Shown: positions 35,401-42,800 of the stretch, in pieces
Layout: each line of letters opens with the position of its first letter
How positions within the stretch are numbered: the stretch's first letter is position 1
Source: a virus
Virus record (IMG/VR): IMGVR_UViG_3300005826_000294
Coordinates: 186,001-250,000 of that record
Direction: 5' to 3' (one strand)
DNA length: 64,000 bases
Made by a program: the position numbers and the translations under genes
The notes under the pieces: generated by a model
What the model was told of the DNA's origin: nothing
Databases searched by the model: none
The model's input: only the letters and a program-made list of their open reading frames with translations

Positions 35401-38019
35401 CGTATATGTTCTTTTTCCACTTTTAATATCTTCAGCATATTGATCAGGAAAATATATTGTTCCATTTTCAGTATATTGAGCACATTTTACAAGAATATTC
35501 CTTAATTTAGCTTCGGAAGCAAGATTTTTATATTTATTTATAATTGTATTTGTAATTGCTTTAACAACCTCTTCTTCTGTAAAATCTTTTTCATATCTAG
35601 TTTTAAAATCTTCAATAATTTCATTCAAATGTTCTTTATACCATTCGAATTCTTTTAACATTTGAGGTAAATATTTAGCATTAAATCCTTTTAATGGATC
35701 TGCTTGGGTTGGTTCTTCTTCTGGAAAACTTTCAGCATTAATTAAAAACGCATATCGCTTATCCTGAAATCCTGCTAATCCACCTTCAATGATATTTGTA
35801 GGCAATCCAGTCATTTTTTGAATAACTCCATTTGCCCTTTGTAAATAATGAACATGTGCTGGACCAAAAGGTTTTCTACTACTCAAAAATCTTCTAACTC
35901 TATATGGACCACTACCATTAGCAATAGCCATAAGTTGATACATATTATAGGCACCAGGAACATTTGGATTGTATTCATATTTAATAACATCACTAACAAG
36001 CATTCTCATTTTGTTCATAAAATCTGATTTTGAAACCCAATCAGACAAGTTCTTTAAAGAACTATTATTTCTAACACTTTTACTAGAAAAAGATCTATAA
36101 AATTTAGCTGATGTATCTGGATGTTCCATAGAAGTTATTAGTTGAGCTAAAGCACTTTTAGCTACACTTGGTGTAATATAGGTATCAGCAACATTTTGAA
36201 GTCTTAATAAATTATTAGGAGTCGGTTTAAACCCATATTTATTCTCAAGTAAATCAATATCAAATTCTTTTCCAATATATCTATTACCAATTTTTTTTAC
36301 AATCCCAGGGACATTACCTCTTGGGTTCATTTTAATTGAAGTGCCCTCTCTTCTTTTTACAACTTTATTGGGATTTTGTTTTATAAACTCTTCCACAGAA
36401 TTTTTATCGACAGGGACATTTTTCCATATATTTTCTTTGCGTATATTACGCATATTTTTCTTCCACTCATTTGAAAGTTCCTCTAACTTTTTAGGATCTA
36501 TGCCAGTTGCCTGTTCAAGTTTTGGATTTTTAGAAAGCCATTTCATAAAATATGGACCATGAACTTGAGTCAAACCAAATGAATTTCCTGAATCTCCACG
36601 AATCCAACTTTTATTATTACTTTCAAGTTTAGACATAATTTTAAATCCAAGTTCTGGATCAAAATTTAAACTTGCAGGCACCTTTGGTTCTCTAACATGA
36701 ATTGGATTAACTTTTACTTGTGATTTTAATTCTATAAGCAATTTATCAGGAGTTAAAGCTTCCGCTCTTTTTGAAAGTTTAAAAGAATTCATAGCTTTAA
36801 CCACCTTAAAATTATCAATATTTTTAGAATGAAATTCATTCATCGTAGCATCTTGGGGTTTTTTATCATCACGAAATCTTACAAACTTTTGATGCCTTAA
36901 TCCTCCAGGAACTCTTTCCTGAAATCCAATTTCAATTACAAATTTTCCTTTTTTTAATTTATCTTTTATAATTTTCTCATTTTCTTCAGAAAAATTTCCT
37001 ATATCACTAATATGATATAATTTTCCTTCATAATATTGTCCAAATAATGCTTTTAAATTACCTTTATCTGTAGTTTCACAATCATAAACTACATAATCAT
37101 CACTATCAGATTTACCAACTCCACCCTTATATTTAAACATAATTCCAGATGGTTTTGGTTCATTTTCACCCTTTTCTTTATATTCATATGGTTGATCTTT
37201 TAATTTTAATACAATTCCTTCTCCACCAGATTTAACAGCATTATTCATTACATTTTCCCATTTAGAAAATGGATATTGTTTTGTTATTAATATAGTATCA
37301 GTAGGTTTTATAATATTTTGTAATATTTTTCTTCTTTCTGAAAAAGGTTTTTTAGTTATATTATTACCTTTATACCATAAAATATCATAAAGATGTAATT
37401 TAATTTTTCCAGGTAATTCTTTCATTTTTTCTATTGCTTTATCAGAATTACTACCAGCAATTGATGTAACTTTTCCAATATCTTGTTTATTATTATTCCA
37501 ATAAACTAATTCACCTTCTACTAATGTTCCATCTGGAAGAGATTTAAGACCCCCTATTAATTCTGGAAAATTATCTGTTTTTTCATCACCACGGCGACTA
37601 TATAATTTAACTTCTCCATTTGATTTTATAGCTTGAGCTTTCCATCCATCAAGTTTATCTTCTATAATTATATTGTCTTTATTATAATCTTTTAATAATT
37701 CATCTGGATCATTAATTTGCGATAAACGCATAAGTGCCTTTGGAGATACTGAATCTGATGCTTCATTTATAGAGATATTTTCTAATTCTTTAAGACGATT
37801 TTCCATTTTTTCTATTTTTTCAGTTATAAGTGATGAAAGAACTTCATTGCCTTCAGCTTTTTCCAATCTCTCTTTTGTTTTAGGCAATTCATTTTTTAAT
37901 AAATCTTTCTCACATTTTTCGCACATTCCATGCGTTTTAGTATCTTCACTGAAATCGTCTCTTTCTTCTGAAAATTGAAATTCCTTGCACCATGAACAAT
38001 AATGATCTATTTTTACCAT
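29464..38019 (-). CDS. Giant multidomain protein: DNA ligase, AEP polymerase, LigD phosphoesterase and others
   Basis: 2851 aa, ATG at 38019 behind GAGGGAGAG. Order: C4 zinc finger (~7-38); ATP-dependent DNA ligase with Lys122 in EDKLDG, GTLVEGELVYW, GEGIVLKLK, MFKYKGG, then an OB-like part; junction FKLSKRAE (413-419); SLT/lysozyme-like domain (KLESNNKSW, GDSGNSFGLTQVHG, ~460-490); ASCH-like domain (YFPDQYAEDIKSGKRTYTIR, ~850-940); AEP primase-polymerase with VDLDIHG (~1055), SGGSGIHVEF (~1092) and GSIRVPESF; DJ-1/PfpI-like domain (~1390-1560) whose nucleophile position is Asn1488; acidic E/K linker; a long part with zinc pairs (CAYC, CEDC, ~1890-1940); junction FKLSKRAD (2562); LigD-type 3'-phosphoesterase (FVIQNHKALKAGNHYDLRLE, SSWAVPKH, YGSGDVKIHDSG); junction FKLSKRAG (2722); ParB/Srx-like domain (LLYKGKLIDGYHRL). 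The three catalytic parts of bacterial LigD are therefore present in one gene. Cleavage into parts is inferred. Confidence 0.88.
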   Translation of the reverse strand: MVKIDHYCSWCKEFQFSEERDDFSEDTKTHGMCEKCEKDLLKNELPKTKERLEKAEGNEVLSSLITEKIEKMENRLKELENISINEASDSVSPKALMRLSQINDPDELLKDYNKDNIIIEDKLDGWKAQAIKSNGEVKLYSRRGDEKTDNFPELIGGLKSLPDGTLVEGELVYWNNNKQDIGKVTSIAGSNSDKAIEKMKELPGKIKLHLYDILWYKGNNITKKPFSERRKILQNIIKPTDTILITKQYPFSKWENVMNNAVKSGGEGIVLKLKDQPYEYKEKGENEPKPSGIMFKYKGGVGKSDSDDYVVYDCETTDKGNLKALFGQYYEGKLYHISDIGNFSEENEKIIKDKLKKGKFVIEIGFQERVPGGLRHQKFVRFRDDKKPQDATMNEFHSKNIDNFKVVKAMNSFKLSKRAEALTPDKLLIELKSQVKVNPIHVREPKVPASLNFDPELGFKIMSKLESNNKSWIRGDSGNSFGLTQVHGPYFMKWLSKNPKLEQATGIDPKKLEELSNEWKKNMRNIRKENIWKNVPVDKNSVEEFIKQNPNKVVKRREGTSIKMNPRGNVPGIVKKIGNRYIGKEFDIDLLENKYGFKPTPNNLLRLQNVADTYITPSVAKSALAQLITSMEHPDTSAKFYRSFSSKSVRNNSSLKNLSDWVSKSDFMNKMRMLVSDVIKYEYNPNVPGAYNMYQLMAIANGSGPYRVRRFLSSRKPFGPAHVHYLQRANGVIQKMTGLPTNIIEGGLAGFQDKRYAFLINAESFPEEEPTQADPLKGFNAKYLPQMLKEFEWYKEHLNEIIEDFKTRYEKDFTEEEVVKAITNTIINKYKNLASEAKLRNILVKCAQYTENGTIYFPDQYAEDIKSGKRTYTIRPGDVNVNPDDKVKCKSYSGANIADIKIITKRVMSITRINKAYGERMAKSLEDRFGPDKRFVIIEFEPINISSADDDKEKMSEVLIDKDKKLTRGEIRKHYEKPEVRKKIMSRIKGKPVLIYLGVGKNKTILKRNHNDKEIVITNDNPNNDENPNNYFYWVKRRLLSFHQVFGNKTDLGFVDLDIHGNYPLEKAKKYARELSSKLKEKYGTTPTIFQSGGSGIHVEFKLKSEISIDKLREELKDLLTNLNEKWEDVTTGVVKGSGMRSDVSTLHNKGSIRVPESFGENNGNIKKILGGEQDTAENNYNNAPLHENKYDYGDIPFPEGNIIQVAPSQGQEPYSQQGAYNAADDFISKKAYLKASKINKEYIWLWDEINNKFTYHLNINNGKREKQYFGHIELAQHNNIKQITNEGWRGRIFIYKGDEPADIQFYGEKNLQDLPNVVKKGFNNILQENEIKNFQFEQIDWPSSEWKADAWKSNEKERQLEKHMEKRRWMGFDEPDPEFIEMLNAKFAQIAILVPPTGCSEKEYLITQNIFINKYGFKSHIISTFNVVEGVEGTLINSKKIKDINTKQYDALIVCGGEDVCNFSKNKEVKDLLKSFVKQNKPIGMINNAVLLGAESNIISGLKITGNPDVVGKVKRANGIWTGLPVEKSGNIFTSIKDQTENLIHIISNNLLKTSVKKSPINLEQLWKIAESQDDEEVKKFLEQNPEFQEEEPEEIETEQEKLDKFIESVPEKKQEEVEKKQEEVEKKQEEVLKKKRPEYFGFKQVVKPEEIEEVEEKKDVDFSDLLGDEEKEDLWGEALSEYKEEEEDEEEDTKEKIPIFGEKLEPPRDKDGVVLSRWFNSEEIKRPVMSANAKDLFSPDNMKDGPSLTKLFQDPYAWEELKKNPEIAQKWVLPAIIMGVGKKWFDNNSSQLKLGRKGDVGSMPFGMFDQGDIDLLIKGIPITDLPSSKAYISLINEAITDLANTYFSFGYRVDPPRGSVPLGGYIYKSLSRRISKIIAQDKGYKEVRIPVCAYCKSRKQKRQSKDVFYNAMVPSKEKGPVKRWYCEDCKRVYEENKDKITKLENYVSRKQNDVFKLQEKLNEVIEQLGENQTPELEDKKRKYEQSIISLSTDIRHSKLDLNNLEKKQYSLQVQSEPVPYWHTWCPNSGCPGNRVPMTALDRNHEFWKTEAGAKAIVVLQKRFGIVVGSSQSAEDESLPNILPQRIPPDELLDVPFICPHDYVKFTLRSARGKGLNRKGGYFWEPWQHMKWDQVGKEEFGVEEEEGLGGIEADQEANMRQNLTQKTMMYLSVLGAKIFNDQHKIAINSYNDWFSKQIDIQRNFGKPITEIVKKIEKSKINGSKQRVLSMYETLGETSHLDPGMFISWLGDININSGFIADKDGNIEQKNITEKITTKDKVDNVYIPALHSWVSKMMESRDDWFEYYHMEDILSDQKIDGIYGNGPGTFFITKIGDQISEDDLSFGFKCNLVPAHHESTSYNPYRSYKPPSGSDFSLPRSNPKKQPLRSHTSIRPKVLKFIGLWKIPPGYMKFITNPNWVNGTAPVPLNNKLVEYAKRNPNENLSGEIMYSDFYHVALNNDDTSFGIGEYALVQALIMPGKYNPEPVVNIRNIRNKSDTHHQIFSKVGALMNQKDIDPESEALLREFFEDIQNYGDDPEEMLIYMEDLVRGFEELKKKSSFKLSKRADSLSKYKKKRNFDETPEPEGKLEEKNKHRFVIQNHKALKAGNHYDLRLENDEGSMSSWAVPKHKLPNGKERLLAVKTENHPISYNKFEGKIEKGNYGSGDVKIHDSGTYEEISSTKNKIVFKLNGKKEKGTYNLFKTDGNKWMIMEYKESNADFKLSKRAGQTYTSDSGEWSVDMLIELTENIKPEDVSVNSLEWNMDHNAWGKNITPKIVLDNPKKYKEEFKRIKEVSLNYPILLYKGKLIDGYHRLSKAVFQNKKNIKAIILNKKQMDASRIDKERRKDLE
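33121..33183 (-). repeat. Three 21-nt tandem repeats in the giant gene
   Basis: Three exact copies of AACTTCTTCCTGTTTTTTTTC lie head to tail and encode EKKQEEV. They form the acidic coiled linker between the PfpI-like domain and the zinc-containing part of the 2851-aa protein. The T8 tracts (A8 in the mRNA) are also potential slippage points. Confidence 0.85.
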
Positions 38020-38054
38020 CTCTCCCTCGCAGAAAGTTATATAATTATTTTAAT

Positions 38055-39581
38055 TTATTCACCTGTCTTCTCTGCTTCATTCCATGTTTTTTTCCAATGT
38101 TCAATAGTTTTATTTCTCAGGTCAGAGTTTAATGGAAGCCAAATTTTGGAAGAGCCAGCATTGTGTCCTGGAAAAGGATTGTTTGTATTTCTTGGAAATC
38201 CATGAGGAATTGCTTGATTAAGAAACTTAATAAGTTCTGGATCTTTAATAATATTAGCTCTTTTCTTTGCTATATTCTTTTTAGCAGATGTTTCATACAT
38301 TAATACAAAACGAGACCACATATTTCCATCTTTATCTTCTCTACTAAGTGCTGGTCCTAACTCGACCCAAACACGATTTCTTGTAGATTTAGGTTGAATA
38401 AACTCTGGAGTTTTTTCTTGTCCTTCTTCAGTTTCCTCAGGAGTTTTTTCTTGTCCTTCTTCAGTTTCCTCAGGAGTTTTTTCTTGTCCTTTTTCAGTTT
38501 CCTCAGGAGTTTCAGTTTCCTCAGGAGTTTCAGTTTCCTCAGGAGTTTCAGTTTCCTCAGGAGTTTTAGTTTCCTCAGGAGTTTTAGTTTTAGTTTCCTC
38601 AGGAGTTTTAGTTTCTTTAGGGACTTTAGTTTCAAGTCCTTCTTCTTTTGGTAATTCTGGAGATTGAAATTCTTCTTTACTTTTATCTTTTTCTACTGGA
38701 GTTTGTACTGGAGGAGAGCCAACATCAGATCCTCTAGTTTTTGGAGATAAATATACATAATTTTTATCACCACTCATTTCCCAAATATCATCTCCCATTA
38801 TTTCTTTAAGTTTTCCTTTCATTGGTGGGTTTTGATTATCATAGGCACTCCAATATTTTACACCATTAGCGCCATCCGTAGATAAATGTTTTCCTAAAAG
38901 ATAATCAAAATATTTTTTATTAAATCTTAATGAACCTTTTGACGGACTAAATGCTACACTTCTTGCTAATTCATTCCATCCTTCAGAAGCTCCAGGGGTT
39001 TGCCTATCCCAAAATCCAGCCTCAGGTGCTTTTGGAACTTCAGGTGTATTTTCAATATCGGGGAGTTTTTCGAGTTGAGATTTTTCAGATTTCGGAGAAA
39101 CCTCTTCTTTATTTTTTTCACTCTCTCCTGTTAAACCAAGATACTGAACAAGTTTTCCATATGCTATATCAAAATCTCCCATAATTTCTTTTGAATCAGA
39201 TAAATTCATAGCATAAATTCCACCTCTCCATCCTTCAAGATCATGATATTTTAAATCTTTTTTAAGATTTATATATTGTTTATTTATTTCATCTATTCTT
39301 TCATCAAGACGCTCTTGAGCTTCCTGAGCTTTAGAATAAAGTTCTCTATATACTTTAAAAAATACTCTTTTTCCAAATCCAACAAGTTTTTTAAGCAAAT
39401 TACGAAAAAGGCCAGCCTGTTTAATTAAATCTCCATCGGCTTCTGACATTTTACGAATATATTCATCCATCATATTAGCATTATGATATTCACCAAGTCT
39501 ATCAAAAATATTAGCAAACATCGCCGCTTCTTTTATATTAAGAATTCCTATCTCATTCCTAGTCATTTTCGCTATGGTCAT
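38055..39581 (-). CDS. Virion-region protein with helical hairpin and PEET repeats
   Basis: 508 aa; ATG at 39581 with GGAGG ten bases upstream; it overlaps the previous stop. Near the N-terminus is a variant hairpin (KEAAMFANIFDRLGEYHNAN then MMDEYIRKMSEAD), followed by a basic helix and coiled coil (~70-125). The middle has a T/P-rich, acidic tandem repeat of the type TPEETE and EEGQEKTPEET (~315-395). The C-terminus (RVWVELGPALSREDKDGNMW, then IPHGFPRNTNNPFPGHNAGS) is a compact domain. The repeats look like a flexible spacer. It follows portal and one small protein, so a head-vertex or internal protein is plausible. Function not known. Confidence 0.65.
   Translation of the reverse strand: MTIAKMTRNEIGILNIKEAAMFANIFDRLGEYHNANMMDEYIRKMSEADGDLIKQAGLFRNLLKKLVGFGKRVFFKVYRELYSKAQEAQERLDERIDEINKQYINLKKDLKYHDLEGWRGGIYAMNLSDSKEIMGDFDIAYGKLVQYLGLTGESEKNKEEVSPKSEKSQLEKLPDIENTPEVPKAPEAGFWDRQTPGASEGWNELARSVAFSPSKGSLRFNKKYFDYLLGKHLSTDGANGVKYWSAYDNQNPPMKGKLKEIMGDDIWEMSGDKNYVYLSPKTRGSDVGSPPVQTPVEKDKSKEEFQSPELPKEEGLETKVPKETKTPEETKTKTPEETKTPEETETPEETETPEETETPEETEKGQEKTPEETEEGQEKTPEETEEGQEKTPEFIQPKSTRNRVWVELGPALSREDKDGNMWSRFVLMYETSAKKNIAKKRANIIKDPELIKFLNQAIPHGFPRNTNNPFPGHNAGSSKIWLPLNSDLRNKTIEHWKKTWNEAEKTGE
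38408..38640 (-). repeat. Tandem repeats encoding PEET/EGQEKT units
   Basis: Three 33-nt units (TTTTTTCTTGTCCTTCTTCA core, plus CAGTTTCCTCAGGAG) are followed by about five 18-nt units (GTTTCAGTTTCCTCAGGA type, later GTTTTAG). Units share CCTCAGGAGTTT, so both arrays probably grew by slippage from one motif. They sit inside the 508-aa gene and keep its frame (33 and 18 are multiples of 3). Confidence 0.85.
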
Positions 39582-39831
39582 TATCTTTGTGCCTCCGATC
39601 TAATTTATAACTGGCTCGTTTTTCGTTTATAATTATATCGTTATAAATACCTCTTAATAATTGAACCATTGATCTATCTGATTTTAATTTATCTTCCCAA
39701 ATATATAATGATTTTTTAACTTCATTAATTAATTCTTTGGCTTTTTGAATTTCTCCATTTTTAAGTAATCTTTTTATATTAGTATGATATAATTGGCAGT
39801 TTTTGCGAAACTCAATATATGAACGATCCAT
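39559..39831 (-). CDS. Small hypothetical protein after portal
   Basis: 90 aa; ATG at 39831 two bases past the portal stop, with AGGAG upstream. It is helical and basic (NCQLYHTNIKRLLKNGEIQK, LINEVKKSLYIWEDKLKSDR) and ends with RASYKLDRRHKDNDHSEND, where YKLDRRH faintly recalls the KLSKRA motif. It is tightly coupled to portal and to the PEET-repeat protein, so probably a head component. No family recognised. Confidence 0.6.
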   Translation of the reverse strand: MDRSYIEFRKNCQLYHTNIKRLLKNGEIQKAKELINEVKKSLYIWEDKLKSDRSMVQLLRGIYNDIIINEKRASYKLDRRHKDNDHSEND

Positions 39832-39833
39832 TA

Positions 39834-42800
39834 TTATACTCCTGCTCCAGGTCCAAGAGGTGGTGGAGTCATTCCGCCACCTTCAGCACCACCACCGCCT
39901 ACCATTTCACCAGGTGGTGGTGCTAGTTCAGGAAGACCACCAGGAGCCACTCCACCCATTCCTCCCGTTCCTCCCATTCCTAAATCTCCACCAGCTTCAG
40001 GAGGTGTCATTTGACTCCTTTCTTTACTATCAATTGGTTCCATAATAGGCTTCTCAGGATCAAGAGATCTTAATTCTGTTAAACTCATTCCAGATAAAGA
40101 GTTTTCTTCTCTCATTTTTATTGCCTTATCAATTGCTTCTCTTCTCATTTTTATTTTTTCATCTTCATAAGATATTCCCAAACTCTTATAAAGAGATTGA
40201 ACAGAAGCCTGCCCAGCACTAACCATTCCTGTTATATTACTAATATAATCCTGTAAATCATATAAATTCATTTGGTTCCATTCAATTTCTGGAACAATTA
40301 AATGTTTTTCTTTATTCCTGTATTCATAGAAACCTTGAATTTCACTAATGGGAGCAAATATCTTATTTATAAGCCATCTAGCAATCATATTACGAAAATT
40401 AAAATATCTTTGTCTTAAAACTTCTAATCCAATTGATGCTGAAGAGTATACAGCACTTTCAGTATCTATAACTGCAGGGGGAACCATTAATCCTGTATAA
40501 ATATTTTTAGTAATAAATTCAAGATCACTAGCAATATCTAATACTTGACCAGAAAATCCTACCCTCTCTACAGTTACACCAGCATGAGTTATAATTTTAG
40601 CATCTTTATCATATTGCGCTTCTTCAAACATTTGTCTATAAAACTCTAAATCTTCTTGAGTTGCCCTATATTCTCCTTCAGTATTTCCACCAACTTTAAT
40701 TAGTGTAACAGGATTAATCATACCATCTGCTTGAGCAAATTTGCTATTTCCCTGGATAGTCATTAATCCATTATTTCTAGTGATAAAAAGACCATTTGAA
40801 ACTTCAAAACAAAATACCCTTCCATTATAAGGAATTTTTTCAATTGAAGCTCCATTGTAATTATTATTTCCATAAATTACTGGTTCTTTTCCATAATTTG
40901 AATCAGACCAAGTAATTAAATAAAATTCTTTACCATATCCATTTTTATCTACTATTAAATGAGGAGCATATCCACACTTAAATACTATCTCTTGAATATC
41001 ATCAGCAAGCCTCTTTGAAATAGTATTATAACGATATGCTGTTGATCCATTTTTATATTTACTTTCAATCTCAGAACCATCCCCTTTAACCAAAGCATTT
41101 AATAATATTTTTAACAATCTTGGAGACAATTGCTTCGTCCAAAAAGGAACATGTTTATTTCCAGAACCATATCCTATTTCATTCATAAAATGTTCAGCAA
41201 TTATTTTTCTAGAAATAGACCAAGTTGTAATATCATTGTTAGATGAATATCCTTGTTTATTTGCCGAAACATATTCTCCACAATGTAAATTAAGCATATC
41301 TGCTATTTTTATTATAGATTTTTTAATATACTTATAATCCTTAGAGTTGTTATTTTGGCATATACTAATTTTATAATTTTGAGTTTTATTATTATAATGA
41401 ATACAACCTTCAGAAATCATATATCCAAGAAATTCTAAATAGTCTTCTATAGGAATTTTTTGATCAAATAAATTAATATTAGATATTTCTTTTCCCACAT
41501 ATTTATCAATAGAGGCTTTTGATTTATAAAAACATCCTTTTTTAACATCCTCAGCTCTTACAAACTGAAAATCATTATATCCATTATAATGTGTCTTTTT
41601 CTTCGCTAACCACATTCTATGATTTGGAGTAACCATAATATCTATTTTTTTTCCATAGAAATGATATAATTCTCCATTAAATTCATAATCCGTACGATTA
41701 ATATATTTTTGAAACTCTAATTCTCCAGTTTCTTGATTCATTGTTGCTATTTCATCGTTTTTAGAAATATCATCATAAAACTTAAAACCATCTTTTGTCA
41801 ATACCTCAGTAGATACCGGGAAACATTCTCTTAACTTATCATAAAGCATTAGGTCTTTAAAAACGCTAACAATAATACTTGTTCCTCTTACATCATATGG
41901 ACTTGATAATATTTTTAAATGGGAAATGTTAAAATTATCTAATGGAATATCTTGTCCTGCTCTAATATGATATAAAATTTTCTCTGGGATTTGTTTTCTA
42001 AGTTGAGAATCAGCAGGATTATTGCTAAACACTAATCGTTGAAGAACAGCATCAGGTTTTAATGTAATAATAGGATCACCAGAGAGAACCGTCTTTTTAA
42101 CATGAACATAATCAGGATTTTGTATTACAATTTTTGACCATTTTCCTGTATTTTCATTAAGTTCGGCAAATGGAAAACAATTATGTACTGCCACTCCATT
42201 TGCCACATATGAATGATCATCTTCAACTTCAATATCATACATAAAGTTTTCATTAAATTTATTAGTTATATCTTCAACTTTCTTTATACTTAACATTTGC
42301 CAATTTTTATAAAGACTAGAATTAGGAGAACACCATTTTGTCTCTCTTAATAAATCATTCTTATTAGTTTTTAAATATGTTTTAAATTTATATGATTCAT
42401 TCGCAACTATCTTAATTCTATATTTATCAGATATATTATCTTTAGCATTAATTTTTGAACAAGTTGGATGAATACCTAATCTTCTTAACATAAGTGTAAA
42501 CTGATTAGCAAGATTTTTGGAAGAAGTAGAAATAATAATATGACCATTGCTTTGATCAATACAACCATCACCATCTATAAAACCAGCTAATAAATGTTTT
42601 TGTAATTCAATAGGCAAAGACATTATTGTCTCGCTTAATTGTTTTTCTTTACTATATTCTCCACAATGCTCCATAAAAAACTCTGCTATTTTATGACCAT
42701 TGCGTTTTTTACTTCTTAATAAATGATCACATTTATTAGAGTTTCTACTCACATATGTTGTTCCAGAAAATCCAAAACATTTTTTTAATAAAGGAGAAAG

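Noticed and set aside
38357-38654. KLLRKLK-type frame and Phe/Ser-rich plus-strand frame over the PEET repeats
   Set aside because: Both are shadows of the tandem DNA repeat in other frames; the real frame has the good start and the non-repeat domains on both sides.
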